Of a stretch of DNA of 64,000 bases, positions 44,176 to 53,144 are shown one piece after another. The notes beneath the pieces were generated by a model. The model was not told the origin of the DNA and did not search any database. It saw only the letters and a list, made by a program, of their open reading frames with translations. Source of the DNA: Chroococcidiopsis sp. CCMEE 29 (GTDB lineage Bacteria; Cyanobacteriota; Cyanobacteriia; Cyanobacteriales; Chroococcidiopsidaceae); contig NZ_CP083761.1 of assembly GCF_023558375.1 (NCBI RefSeq), positions 5,039,001 through 5,103,000 of the forward strand, read 5' to 3'. Positions within the stretch are counted from its first letter, which is position 1; every line of letters begins with the position of its first letter. The translations under genes and the position numbers were made by a program.

Positions 44176-44962
44176 TTAGCATAACCATCAACAACAACCA
44201 CGTCCAATCCTATAGCTTTAGCAAAAGCTTTGTAAAGGTTTGCAAACCCTGAACATACACCTTTTCGGGTTTTAAGAGTCTCTTGTGAACTCAAATCTCC
44301 ATAATTACCACTTAGGTAAGTTGATACATCGTAGGTAATGTTATAGGTAATCCAAGAATATATAATGCGGGCTTTTTCTGCTTCTGTCTTGGTATAACGG
44401 GATAAGAGAGAAGCTAATTCAAAAACCGAAGTACCGTCATAATGAACAGAAGAAGCGTAATTATCTATTTTAGTAAAATCCGTATTTTTCAATTCATCAA
44501 TTGAACCAACTCTTAGAGATTGTTTATTATTATCTAATTCCAACTCTTCTGAAATAGAATCATAGCGTAAGTCACCAAAAGAAAAATGCTTGCCTATTAG
44601 GAATTTGTTATATATGATGTGCGAATTATTTTTAATAGTAACTAAGCTAGAAACAAGAACTAATCCAATTAATAAAAAAATAGCAGAGCTATCTTGAGAA
44701 GCTTGACAATATCTTTTCTTGCCAATTTGCAGTTTTTTGTATTTACTTCTTTTCAACATTTGCTTTTACTCCTATTAAAGGTCTCTAACAATATTTTTAT
44801 CTTTTCAATATTCGTAAAGTTACAATAAAAATAGACCCTTTAAATTTGAGTACTATTCTGGCTCATAAGTTAAAATTTAAAGAGTTCTTTTGACAATCAA
44901 ATATCATGTCTACCTGAATTAAGTAGTTTACGGTAACTCCCTATCCTCGTTTATACAATTAG

Positions 44963-45148
44963 TTAGGAGTTATGTTGACTGCTATTTATCAGTAAGATTT
45001 CATGCATTTCTCTAAGACGTGCATCTTTGGAAGACTCGGCGTTGAGTTTGTCACAAAGCTTTTGCCAGCTCTGTGCTTTGACTTTGAAAGAATCTTTAGC
45101 ACTCTTAAAACTACTAAATTGCTTTTTTAAATCTTGAGTTGTGTACAT
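44963..45148 (-). CDS. Small helical protein of unknown function
   Basis: The frame encodes 61 residues (MYTTQDLKKQFSSFKSAKDS) that form charged helices, without membrane segment or cysteine motif. It has an ATG and a plausible position between the transglutaminase-like gene and the integrase remnant, but no recognisable family. It could be a real small gene of the island or chance. Confidence 0.4.
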   Translation of the reverse strand: MYTTQDLKKQFSSFKSAKDSFKVKAQSWQKLCDKLNAESSKDARLREMHEILLINSSQHNS

Positions 45149-45266
45149 TTGTATGTTCGGGTGTGACTCAGAGGGTCTTATTCATATCAATCCCCTGGAG
45201 AAAACAGCGCTAACAAACTAATTGTGAAGAGATGGTGAAATAGGATGAAGATTTTCAGATCAAAAC

Positions 45267-45491
45267 TAGACCGCAGCTACAGCATTCTGCCAACAATGCA
45301 GCTAGGCGTGGCTGGATATCTACGATACGGGTTTTGAGCTTGCCTTTGGTGGTAGCCTTTCTAGTCAGATATCTGGAGTGCCAGCGCTTCGGATACCCGA
45401 CAGCCAGTGAATAGAAAGATGCCAAACAGCGCTTTATCCCTTGGCGATCGCAACCCGTCAGTAAAGAGCCGCCTCAATTCCTCTGGGGTGA
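45267..45491 (-). pseudogene. Tyrosine-type site-specific integrase fragment 2
   Basis: The minus strand reads TPEELRRLFTDGLRSPRDKA then LFGIFLFTGCRVSEALALQ, and after a frameshift KATTKGKLKTRIVDIQPRLA. These are consecutive blocks of a cyanobacterial XerC-like integrase around box I. No start, catalytic C-terminus or att site remains. It matches fragment 1 over about 100 bases, so the two are paralogous copies. Confidence 0.75.
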
Positions 45492-45515
45492 GAATCTACT
45501 CTTAGAGCAATTAAA

Positions 45516-45713
45516 CTAGCTTAAGTCGTTATTCACGATAGTAGCGATCGCCTGTTGGGCGTTGGCAGGGAACTCTACAAAATTTACTCGGCGTAGTAGA
45601 GCGATCGCCAGTAAAACAAAACTTGTCTCTAGCCCAAATACTAATCCATAAGTCAGAAGAGTTGTAAATAGCAGGCTATGACAGTTACGTAACTGTCTAC
45701 TTGGTCTTGTCAT
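45516..45713 (-). pseudogene. Possible C-terminal fragment of a PucC/BCD-family membrane transporter
   Basis: The 65-codon frame contains LLTYGLVFGLETSFVLLAIA followed by LLRRVNFVEF, a membrane helix and flanks that resemble the last helix of PucC/LhaA-type (BCD family) proteins. The first residues before it look unrelated. It is likely a stranded gene end; the assignment rests on one helix and is weak. Confidence 0.3.
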
Positions 45714-45994
45714 TCGCGTCAGTCGCCGCTATCGTTCAACCTTAATCAAGATGCAGAGACGATGCAAAAGTCCAAGAAGCAAAGTGTTACGCTAAGCTTG
45801 AGGTTAACCCTAGAGGAATAGGGATACTTGTAAGAGCTGCATCTAAAATACTCTCTAAGAGTAACCCAGGGTCGTTACTGTGATTGAGTATATGTGAAGA
45901 CAGATCTTTGGAGAACATGCTGAAGAATAGATTGGGATAGCCTCCAGGTTTAGCCAACCGAAAACTAACAATAATAGCCTACGCAGATCCTATC

Positions 45995-46402
45995 ATGAAC
46001 GCTATTGAGCCTAACTACGTAAAAACCTCTGAATACAATAAAGACATTGAAAGACGGTTAACACTGGCAAAGCAGAGGTTAGAAGTCGCCTTACGAGATC
46101 CTTGGGTAGCTGCTCAGGTTAAGCTCCTGCGAGGGTATCTTGACCAGATAATGAACTTTAGGCAGGAAAACTACGATAAGTCCAAGCTCGATGCTGTCCG
46201 TAGAAGAGTCAGAGAATGGCTCTATCGTAACCATAACGAAAACGGCATCTTGGCTTTTATGACTTTCATCATGCATACCGAGTTGGATGAGGATGAAGAA
46301 GTTTCTGGCTGGGCTGAAGATGAAATGTGGCAGTTTGCTACTAATCGCGGCTGGATCGACCTATGCGAACGATATGAAGCGTACTGCCCTCTTTATCGAT
46401 AG
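45995..46402 (+). CDS. Hypothetical protein
   Basis: The 135-residue protein starts MNAIEPNYVKTSEYNKDIER and is rich in charged helices, with WVAAQVKLLRGYLDQIMNF and EDEMWQFATNRGWIDLCERY. It has a clear ATG, normal codon use, and no overlap, so it is probably real. I do not recognise a family. It closes the accessory island before glpK, convergent with it. Confidence 0.55.
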   Translation: MNAIEPNYVKTSEYNKDIERRLTLAKQRLEVALRDPWVAAQVKLLRGYLDQIMNFRQENYDKSKLDAVRRRVREWLYRNHNENGILAFMTFIMHTELDEDEEVSGWAEDEMWQFATNRGWIDLCERYEAYCPLYR

Positions 46403-46458
46403 ACTGTAGTCGCGTTTGACTACTGGAAACTATTAGCTAACTCTTGGCAAGAGTTACT

Positions 46459-47976
46459 TTACTCGCTCCAATTCTTGGCTCGTTCAACGGCTTTTGACCA
46501 CATAGCAAAATTTGCCTGTGCCTGCGCTGCGCCTTGACCTGGTTCAAAGATGCGGTCCATCTTGCTTCCTTTAATCAACCTGTCGTAATCATCCCACAAG
46601 CCAGCAGCTAAACCAGCACCAAAGGCTGCCCCTTGGGCTGTAGCGTCGAGGATAGCAGGACGCTCAATCGGAACACCCAGAATATCTGCCTGAAACTGCA
46701 TCAGAAAATCATTCTGAGCAGCACCGCCATCAACTTTTAGAGATTTAATTAGTGTGTCGCTGTCTTTATTCATTGCCTCTACAACTTCTTTAACTTGGTA
46801 GGCAATAGACTCGAGCACCGCCCTAACTATGTGTTCCCGCTGCACGCTGCCAGTGATTCCCAGGATGGCTCCACGCGCATTCATGTCCCAATGAGGCGCA
46901 CCTAGACCACTCAGCGCAGGAACGAAGTAAACGCCGTTTGTGTCGCTTACCTGACGTGCCAAATGTTCTGTTTGGGCTGCTTCTGTAATTAGCTTCAAAC
47001 CATCCCGCAACCATTGAATGCTGGCTCCAGTTGTAAACATCGCTCCTTCTAAGGCATAGTTCACTTCGACTGCACTCTGCTTAGCTGCATTGCTCCAAGC
47101 CACGGTTGAGAGGAGTTGATTGTGCGATCGCGTTAGTTGATTTCCTGTATGAGCAATTAGGAAACAACCGGTGCCGTAGGTGCATTTTAACATCCCCGGA
47201 CGATTACAACCGTGAGCAAACAGCGCTGCCTGTTGGTCACCAAAGATTGCTGTAATCGGTACTGCTACTCCCAACAACTTTGGGTCAGTCTTACCAAATA
47301 GCCCCATGCTCGGTTGAATCTGGGGCATTAAATGAGCTGGGATACCAAATAAATCTAGTAGCTCCACCTCCCAATCTAGACATGCTAGATTCATCAGCAT
47401 CGTGCGGCTAGCACTGCTGTGGTCGGTAGCATGAACTTGTCGCCCGGTCAGATTCCACAGCACCCAGGCATCGACCGTGCCAGCCAGTACATTGTCCAGG
47501 TTGACCTGTGGTCGTTCGCGCTTGAGCCAATCGAGTAACCAGGCGAGCTTCGTAGCGGAGAAGTAAGCATCAAGCACCAATCCTGTACAGTCTTGGATCT
47601 TTGCCGCGTAGCCTTGCTGAGCTAGTTGGCGACATAAGGAAGCCGTGCGGCGGTCTTGCCAGACAATTGCATTGTGCAAAGGCTTGCCTGTGGTTTTGTC
47701 CCATAGCAGACAGGTTTCACGCTGCACTGTAAGACCAATTGCTGCTATCTGCTTGGCGGCGATGCCTGTATGCTGTAAAACTTGCTGCAATAAGGCGCGA
47801 GTATCGTGCCAAATCTCCTGGGGGCTGTGCTCTAACCAGCCCGGTTGAGGATAATGCTGCGTTAGTTCTTTGTAAGCTTGACCCGCTATAGACCCTTGGG
47901 TGTCAAACAAAATCGCTCGACTGCCTGTTGTACCTAAATCGAGTGCCAAAACGTATTGAGACGAATTGATATTCAT
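46459..47976 (-). CDS. glpK: Glycerol kinase GlpK
   Basis: The FGGY-family kinase phosphorylates glycerol to sn-glycerol-3-phosphate with ATP. The N-terminal phosphate loop ALDLGTTGSRAILFD, the substrate segment QRETCLLWDKTTG with VWQDRRT, and the ATP site GALEGAMF-type block (NYALEGAMFTTGASIQWLRD) are present, followed by LKVDGGAAQNDFLMQFQ. The frame runs further upstream, but the start at 47976 fits the family's length (505 residues) and overlaps the TGA of the glycosyltransferase gene (ATGA). Confidence 0.94.
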   Translation of the reverse strand: MNINSSQYVLALDLGTTGSRAILFDTQGSIAGQAYKELTQHYPQPGWLEHSPQEIWHDTRALLQQVLQHTGIAAKQIAAIGLTVQRETCLLWDKTTGKPLHNAIVWQDRRTASLCRQLAQQGYAAKIQDCTGLVLDAYFSATKLAWLLDWLKRERPQVNLDNVLAGTVDAWVLWNLTGRQVHATDHSSASRTMLMNLACLDWEVELLDLFGIPAHLMPQIQPSMGLFGKTDPKLLGVAVPITAIFGDQQAALFAHGCNRPGMLKCTYGTGCFLIAHTGNQLTRSHNQLLSTVAWSNAAKQSAVEVNYALEGAMFTTGASIQWLRDGLKLITEAAQTEHLARQVSDTNGVYFVPALSGLGAPHWDMNARGAILGITGSVQREHIVRAVLESIAYQVKEVVEAMNKDSDTLIKSLKVDGGAAQNDFLMQFQADILGVPIERPAILDATAQGAAFGAGLAAGLWDDYDRLIKGSKMDRIFEPGQGAAQAQANFAMWSKAVERAKNWSE

Positions 47977-48704
47977 CGAATATTCTGATAAAACTGCTTC
48001 AGGTAAGTTGGCGAAACACCGAAACCCCACAAAAAGCCGATGTAGAGGTAGATTGCTGTAGCCTTGAGTGAACCCCAACGCGCTACACGGCGATCGGAAC
48101 TCTGCACAATGCGGTTTACCTGACGAATCCGTCCTCGCTGCACTAGCTTCCGGCACAAGTCAGCCTCCTCCATAATCGGAAGCGTACTGTCGAAGCCGCC
48201 ACATTCCCAGAAATCGGCACGGCGGCAAAAAATTACCTGATCGCCGAACAGCAAGCGTAATCCTTTAAAAAATAAGTGAGGTCGGAAAAGTAAGGGGGCG
48301 TAGTAGGTTTTGAGGTAGTTGTGCAGCGATACTCCCCACCGCGTTGTTTGAGTACCTGCCATCAGAGAAATAAACCCCCCGCCAACAACAGCCTTGTCAG
48401 CTAAAGTCTGCTCAATCACTCCTACAAGGTCATTTGGTACGCAAGTATCAGCATGCAGAAAGCAGAGAATTTCCCCAGTTGCTGCCTCCGCGCCTCGGTT
48501 CATCTGCGCCGAGCGCCCGCATTCACTAGAAAGAACATGCACTCCTGCTGTTTGAGCGATCGCGATTGTCTCGTCTTCACTCCCACCATCCACCACCAAT
48601 ACTTCCTTAGCGGCAGGATCGAGAATACTTAGCTGCCGCAGAGTTCGCCCTAGGCAACTTGCCTCATCCAGTGTTGGAATGATAATGGAAACGCAAGACA
48701 TCAT
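47973..48704 (-). CDS. TIGR04283-type family 2 glycosyltransferase
   Basis: The protein opens with SIIIPTLDEASCLGRTLRQL and has the GT-A motifs VVDGGSEDETI and CFLHADTCVP, plus GDQVIFCRRADFWECGGFD. This is the group annotated as arsenosugar/TIGR04283 glycosyltransferases. A hydrophobic helix lies near the C-terminus. The ORF could begin at TTG 48707; I take the ATG that follows. It precedes glpK with a four-base overlap, suggesting co-translation. The sugar and acceptor are unknown. Confidence 0.85.
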   Translation of the reverse strand: MMSCVSIIIPTLDEASCLGRTLRQLSILDPAAKEVLVVDGGSEDETIAIAQTAGVHVLSSECGRSAQMNRGAEAATGEILCFLHADTCVPNDLVGVIEQTLADKAVVGGGFISLMAGTQTTRWGVSLHNYLKTYYAPLLFRPHLFFKGLRLLFGDQVIFCRRADFWECGGFDSTLPIMEEADLCRKLVQRGRIRQVNRIVQSSDRRVARWGSLKATAIYLYIGFLWGFGVSPTYLKQFYQNIR

Positions 48705-48811
48705 CAAAAAGGGGTCAGGGAACAGTTTTGAGTTTTAAGTTCTAAGTTACAGAGGCTTTTTAATTCAAAACTTAAAACTTAGCACTTAAAATTACTTCCC
48801 TAGCCACTACA

Positions 48812-49153
48812 TTACCTCCGGACAATCGGCTGTTCGACAGCGTCTCGGAACTGTTGGACATCTTCAGTAAAGGCAATTGGCAGAACTGCTACGACATTCT
48901 CGTGAGGACGAGGAATAATCACCCACGATTCCAAAGTACCACCGTGAACTTGTTCTACAGCCTCAATTCCAGCTGCCATTGCAGTTTTTACCTCAGAAAC
49001 ATCACCCCGGATATTGACTGTAAAGCGAGCACTGCCGACTCGAATATAACCAACTAACGTGACTCTGCCAGCTTTGACCATGGCATCTGCCGCTGCTAGC
49101 ACAGCAGGAAAACCCTTTGTTTCAATCGATCCAACTGCCTGTGGCACTGGCAA
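48812..49153 (-). CDS. ccmK4: Carboxysome shell hexamer protein CcmK4
   Basis: The 113-residue BMC-domain protein reads QAVGSIETKGFPAVLAAADA, VTLVGYIRVGSARFTVNIRG and WVIIPRPHENVVAVLPI. The pore loop region RVGSARF and the length fit CcmK4 rather than CcmK1/2. It forms hexamers that tile the carboxysome facets and tune metabolite passage. It is encoded downstream of ccmK3, 131 bases apart, the usual satellite locus outside the main ccm operon. Confidence 0.92.
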   Translation of the reverse strand: MPVPQAVGSIETKGFPAVLAAADAMVKAGRVTLVGYIRVGSARFTVNIRGDVSEVKTAMAAGIEAVEQVHGGTLESWVIIPRPHENVVAVLPIAFTEDVQQFRDAVEQPIVRR

Positions 49154-49284
49154 TCTCCTAAATTTAATAAAAGTTATGTGGAGCTAAGAACTAATTGTAC
49201 GGATCATCGCTACAAATTTTGCTATAAGCGCCCACAATCGTTAGCTTTCCAGCCCTTGATTGGTAGGCAGTAGTTGCATTAGGG

Positions 49285-49596
49285 TTAAAACATTCGGAAC
49301 TGTTCGACTTTTTGAGTGTAGTCGATTGGCAGAATGGCTTCCACATTTTCAGTGGGATTAGGAATGATGTAATGGGTAATTACTTGACCACCGTAGGCTT
49401 GTTCTCCAGCTGCAATCCCTGCTGCCACTGCTGTGTTGACCTCAGCAACCCTCCCGCGGATGGCGACTAAAAACCGACCGCTTTCCGCTTTGTCAAAATA
49501 AACTAACGTGACTGCACCAGCTTTGACCATTGCATCTGCCGCTGCTAACACAGCAGGAAAACCTAACGTTTCAATTACTCCAACCGCTGCTGGCAT
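49285..49596 (-). CDS. ccmK3: Carboxysome shell protein CcmK3
   Basis: From the ATG at 49596, preceded by a CAGGAG ribosome-binding site, the protein is 103 residues: PAAVGVIETLGFPAVLAAAD, VTLVYFDKAESGRFLVAIRG and YIIPNPTENVEAILPIDYT. The pore region FDKAESGRF lacks the K/R-x-G-S motif of the other CcmK proteins, as in CcmK3, which joins CcmK4 in mixed hexamers. The longer frame to 49650 lacks a suitable conserved extension. Confidence 0.92.
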   Translation of the reverse strand: MPAAVGVIETLGFPAVLAAADAMVKAGAVTLVYFDKAESGRFLVAIRGRVAEVNTAVAAGIAAGEQAYGGQVITHYIIPNPTENVEAILPIDYTQKVEQFRMF

Positions 49597-49770
49597 TACG
49601 TAAACTCCTGAGTTATTAATCCATGATGTGAGATTAATTGTACGCAGCAATGCCCCAGTTAAGTTGAAAATGAAATGTTTAAAAAGAAAACCACCTTAAT
49701 ATGGCAGCCCCCGAAAAGTTAGGACAGCTTGCGGGCGCCAGTTAGAGCTTTAGATTAAGACTATTAATCG

Positions 49771-50148
49771 TTAATAACTTTCTGGTATTTGGATAATCGA
49801 TTCAACTGGGTAGTCTACCGCTTTCCAGGCTGCAACACCACCTCGAAGTTCTGACACATATTGATATCCAGCGGCACGCAGTTTAGCCGCTGCTTCTGCT
49901 GTTTCTTCATCGGTATCGCCGTAGACGTAAATATCTCTTGTTGTTTCAAGGCTTGACAAGGTACGGTCTACTAATTCGTTCAGCGGCAGCGAAATTGCTC
50001 CCAAGATGTGGCTGAAGTGAAATTCAGTGCGATCGCGCACATCAATGATTGTCAATGCTGGATCGCCCCAGTCAAGGCGCGCTTTCAGGTCATAAACCAG
50101 AGACTGCGCTTTTAGCGGTGGTGGAGAGGGAATAATACCTAGAAACAT
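49771..50148 (-). CDS. Rhodanese-like domain protein without catalytic cysteine (1)
   Basis: The 125-residue protein has the rhodanese fold: LTIIDVRDRTEFHFSHILGA (the CH2A motif) and GYQYVSELRGGVAAWKAVDY (the C-terminal GG-x-AW block). At the active-site loop it reads YVYGDTDEET, with Gly in place of the Cys of CxxGxR-type loops. It thus cannot carry a persulfide at the usual site. A paralogue lies upstream at 50513-50968. Confidence 0.88.
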   Translation of the reverse strand: MFLGIIPSPPPLKAQSLVYDLKARLDWGDPALTIIDVRDRTEFHFSHILGAISLPLNELVDRTLSSLETTRDIYVYGDTDEETAEAAAKLRAAGYQYVSELRGGVAAWKAVDYPVESIIQIPESY

Positions 50149-50327
50149 TGATAGCCATAACCTTTTATGACATTTCTTGCAATTTAACAGTTAATTTTAC
50201 AGTTTGCAAACTTTTGTGTCGAAATTTTGACATTTATTTTATTAGCTAAGGTAAAAGAGTGCAAAAGTTTAAAAAACGATTAACTCATAGTTAGTTGTTT
50301 ATTACTTTCTTTAAGTAAAAAATAAAT

Positions 50328-50359
50328 ATCCCACCTCTGGAAATCTTCAGTGGTGGGAT
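50328..50359. terminator. Bidirectional Rho-independent terminator-like hairpin
   Basis: ATCCCACC (50328-50335) pairs with GGTGGGAT (50352-50359), with further inner pairing around CTGG/CAG. A TGTTTTTT run follows on the plus strand, and on the minus strand an ATTTATTTTTT run follows. It separates the two rhodanese-like genes, so they are probably not one transcript. Confidence 0.8.
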
Positions 50360-50512
50360 TGTTTTTTATCCCAGAGATTGCTTGATTCTGGTTACAACTG
50401 TCTTTTTCAAGACTCACTTATAACCTAGAAATATACGCTCAACACACTTTTTTGGTTAAGTACATTGACACAATATTGGTGCCTCAAGTGTATGCCCAAG
50501 ATGAAACTAAAT

Positions 50513-50968
50513 CTATTTTTGCTGATTTTCTGCGTGGTTTTTTAACCGAGCTGCAACATTATAGTCATCTGCACCTGCGGGCGTTCTTGACTCGATCACT
50601 CCTTCAGTAGGACCGCCAATCGCCTTCCAGGCTGGCAGACCACCTTTTAGTTCGGACACATGCTCAAACCCGGCAGAGCGAAGGCTTTGGGCAGCTTGGG
50701 CAGTTTGTTCGTCGGTTTCGCCGTAAACGTATATATCACGGCTAAACTCAAGCTTGGAGTGTTTTACCCGGTCTGCCAATTCTTGATCCATAGGCATTGC
50801 CACAGCACCCATGATATGACCATCATTGAAAACTTGCCGATCGCGCACATCAAGAATTGTAAAAGCTGGTTCGCCCCATTCGAGACGAGATTTGAGTTCA
50901 TGAACGTTAGATTTCGGGTCAACCGGCGGCTGAGGGGGAATAATGCCACCTAAAGGATTGTTGTTCAT
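50513..50968 (-). CDS. Rhodanese-like domain protein without catalytic cysteine (2)
   Basis: The 151-residue paralogue of the gene at 49771 reads FTILDVRDRQVFNDGHIMGA, then IYVYGETDEQTAQAAQSLRS and GFEHVSELKGGLPAWKAIGG. Again Gly stands where the sulfur-carrying Cys is expected. The C-terminal tail (SRTPAGADDYNVAARL) is extra. It may be a binding or scaffold domain. Confidence 0.88.
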   Translation of the reverse strand: MNNNPLGGIIPPQPPVDPKSNVHELKSRLEWGEPAFTILDVRDRQVFNDGHIMGAVAMPMDQELADRVKHSKLEFSRDIYVYGETDEQTAQAAQSLRSAGFEHVSELKGGLPAWKAIGGPTEGVIESRTPAGADDYNVAARLKNHAENQQK

Positions 50969-51265
50969 AGTAAATGCTTTTTGTAATTGTACGTCTCCCG
51001 CAATGTACCAAGGAATACAAGTTTAAACGATCCTTCTTTGGGATGAACGTGATAAATTTCATTCTTGCGGATGAGTTGAATGGTTAGACATAGGATTGTT
51101 TGGAATCAATGTTCAGCCCAGCAATCAACTTCACTAAAAGGCAAACTTTTAAACGTTTAAAATAAAGTGTCGATCTTAATACAACCAGCAATAATTTATA
51201 GCGCTCACAGTATAAGGATAAAGTGACACAGCAATTGTGATCGCACCTCTCCTAAACTAGATCTT

Positions 51266-53083
51266 ATGAGACCTGGTATTCAACCTTTACCTTCAGAGGT
51301 CGTGCATCTGATTGCAGCGGGAGAGGTAATTGACTCTCTTGCAGCTGTGGTGCGGGAACTCGTAGAAAATTCCCTCGATGCAGGGGCAACGCGGATTGTG
51401 GTCAGCCTGTGGCCTCAGCAGTGGCGGGTGCGCGTGGCTGATAATGGTTGCGGCATGGAATTCGTAGACTTGCAACAGGCAGCAACTGCCCATAGCACTA
51501 GTAAAATTCGCAGTTGTGAAGACCTCTGGAAGATTACTAGTCTGGGATTTCGGGGCGAAGCATTGCATAGCCTAGCCCAACTGGCAGATTTAGAGATTTT
51601 GAGTCGTCCAGCTGGATCGACTGAGGGTTGGCGCATTGTTTATTGCTCTCAAGGAAAAGCGGCGCAGGTAGAAACGGTAGCGATCGCTCCTGGTACAGTT
51701 GTCACTGTCTCCAATCTGTTCGCTAGCTGGTCTGAACGCCGTCAGGGATTGCCCTCAGCCACACAACAAATGAAAGCGGTACAAACGACAATTCAGCAAA
51801 TCGCTTTATGTCATCCCTACGTTACTTGGCAAATTTGGCAAAATGATCGCGAATGGTTCACCCTCTGTCCAGGCGCAACCACCCAACAACTACTACCGCA
51901 GATTCTACGTCAGGTACGTTTGAGTGACTTGCAGCAACTGAAAATTGAGGTAGCCACTCCTAAAGGAGAAGGATCTGAAGAGAGAGAGCAAGGGGAGCAA
52001 GAGTGGAATCCAAAATCCAAAATCCAAAATCCAAAATTGAATCACTCTTCACTCCAATTAGTTCTAGGCTTACCAGATCGGTACCATCGTCATCGCCCGG
52101 ATTGGGTACGGGTGGCGGTAAATGGAAGAATGGTGAAGTCGCCGGAACTAGAACAAACCATGTTGGCAGCTATGGCGCGGACATTACCCCGCGATCGCTA
52201 TCCAGTCTGTTTCCTGCATTTACGAATCCCCCCCAATCAAATAAACTGGAATCGCCATCCAGCTAAGGCAGAAATTTATCTGCACCACCTGAGTTACTGG
52301 CAAGAGCAAGTTACCCAAGCAATTGAGCAAGCCCTCCGCCTCGGTGCCACTAATTTTCCAGAGGCTGTTCATATGGCGCGGGTAGGTAAGTTAATCAAAG
52401 CAGCAGAAGAAAAAGGTGCCTACGGTACAAGTCGCTCCATTCAACCAACACCAGCTGAAATAGAGACAAACAAATCTGAAGAAAACACTAACCCTCGCCC
52501 CACTCTTCGAGAAGCCGCCTGCGCGTCTACGCCCCTCGCCTCTCACTCCTTAAAAGCGATCGCTCAAGTTCACAATACTTATATCCTGGCAGAGCATCCA
52601 GCAGGATTGTGGTTAGTGGAACAGCACATTGCTCATGAACGAGTTTTATACGAGCAACTATGCGATCGCTGGCAACTTGTCCCTCTGGAACCCCCAGTCA
52701 TTCTTAATCAGCTGACTCCAGCGCAGCGATCGCAACTAGAACGAATCGGTTTAGAAGTAGAACCTTTTGGTGAGCAGTTGTGGGCAGTCCGCACAGCACC
52801 CGCAGTACTGCAACAACGAGACGACTGCGCCGAAGCATTGTTAGAACTTAGCTGGGGAGGCGACTTACAAACGGCTCAGGTAGCAACCGCCTGTCGCAGT
52901 GCCATTCGTAACGGTACACCCCTGAATTTAGAAGACATGCAAACTTTATTAGATCAATGGCAACGCACCCGCAATCCTCGCACTTGTCCTCACGGTCGCC
53001 CAATTTATTTATCTTTGGAAGAGTCTGCTTTAGCTCGCTTCTTCCGGCGACATTGGGTAATTGGTAAAAGTCACGGGATATAG
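51266..53083 (+). CDS. mutL: DNA mismatch repair protein MutL
   Basis: The 605-residue protein has the GHKL ATPase motifs LVENSLDAGATRI, DNGCGM, and TSLGFRGEALHS, and a C-terminal endonuclease-type domain with VEQHIAHERVLYEQL, ACRSAIR and CPHGRP (zinc-binding parts). The first acid of the DQHAxHER motif is Glu here. The linker (about 220-260 and 395-440) carries two low-complexity pieces read from the TCCAAAA heptamer and a CTCGCCCC repeat. MutL nicks the strand after MutS recognition. ATG start, single gene. Confidence 0.94.
   Translation: MRPGIQPLPSEVVHLIAAGEVIDSLAAVVRELVENSLDAGATRIVVSLWPQQWRVRVADNGCGMEFVDLQQAATAHSTSKIRSCEDLWKITSLGFRGEALHSLAQLADLEILSRPAGSTEGWRIVYCSQGKAAQVETVAIAPGTVVTVSNLFASWSERRQGLPSATQQMKAVQTTIQQIALCHPYVTWQIWQNDREWFTLCPGATTQQLLPQILRQVRLSDLQQLKIEVATPKGEGSEEREQGEQEWNPKSKIQNPKLNHSSLQLVLGLPDRYHRHRPDWVRVAVNGRMVKSPELEQTMLAAMARTLPRDRYPVCFLHLRIPPNQINWNRHPAKAEIYLHHLSYWQEQVTQAIEQALRLGATNFPEAVHMARVGKLIKAAEEKGAYGTSRSIQPTPAEIETNKSEENTNPRPTLREAACASTPLASHSLKAIAQVHNTYILAEHPAGLWLVEQHIAHERVLYEQLCDRWQLVPLEPPVILNQLTPAQRSQLERIGLEVEPFGEQLWAVRTAPAVLQQRDDCAEALLELSWGGDLQTAQVATACRSAIRNGTPLNLEDMQTLLDQWQRTRNPRTCPHGRPIYLSLEESALARFFRRHWVIGKSHGI
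52005..52038 (+). repeat. TCCAAAA heptanucleotide repeat inside mutL
   Basis: Four copies of the heptamer lie in frame in the region between the ATPase and the C-terminal domain and are translated as WNPKSKIQNPKLN. It is the same repeat as in the FAD oxidase gene at 15171. Confidence 0.85.
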
Positions 53084-53144
53084 CCTCCTACTCGCTTAGC
53101 CATAAATATCTGGCTTTCCTAGTTCGTTGGCATCCAACATTACG

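Larger units (their letters stand above)
42410..44759 (-). pseudogene. Transglutaminase-like (Ky/IgPP-type) protein split by an IS5-type element
   Basis: The 5' part (44759 to 44179) has an N-terminal membrane helix and a transglutaminase core up to TRKGVCSGFANLYKAFAKA, which holds the catalytic Cys. The 3' part (43260 to 42410) resumes GYGYVIGNTTEINHAWNAVK with the catalytic His, then NKWYLLDSTWGAG with the Asp, and a C-terminal beta-rich domain of about 250 residues. Removing the IS and one TTA joins AK to GYGY in frame. The family often acts in cell-surface or peptidase-like functions; the substrate is unknown. The insertion separates the triad. Confidence 0.85.
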
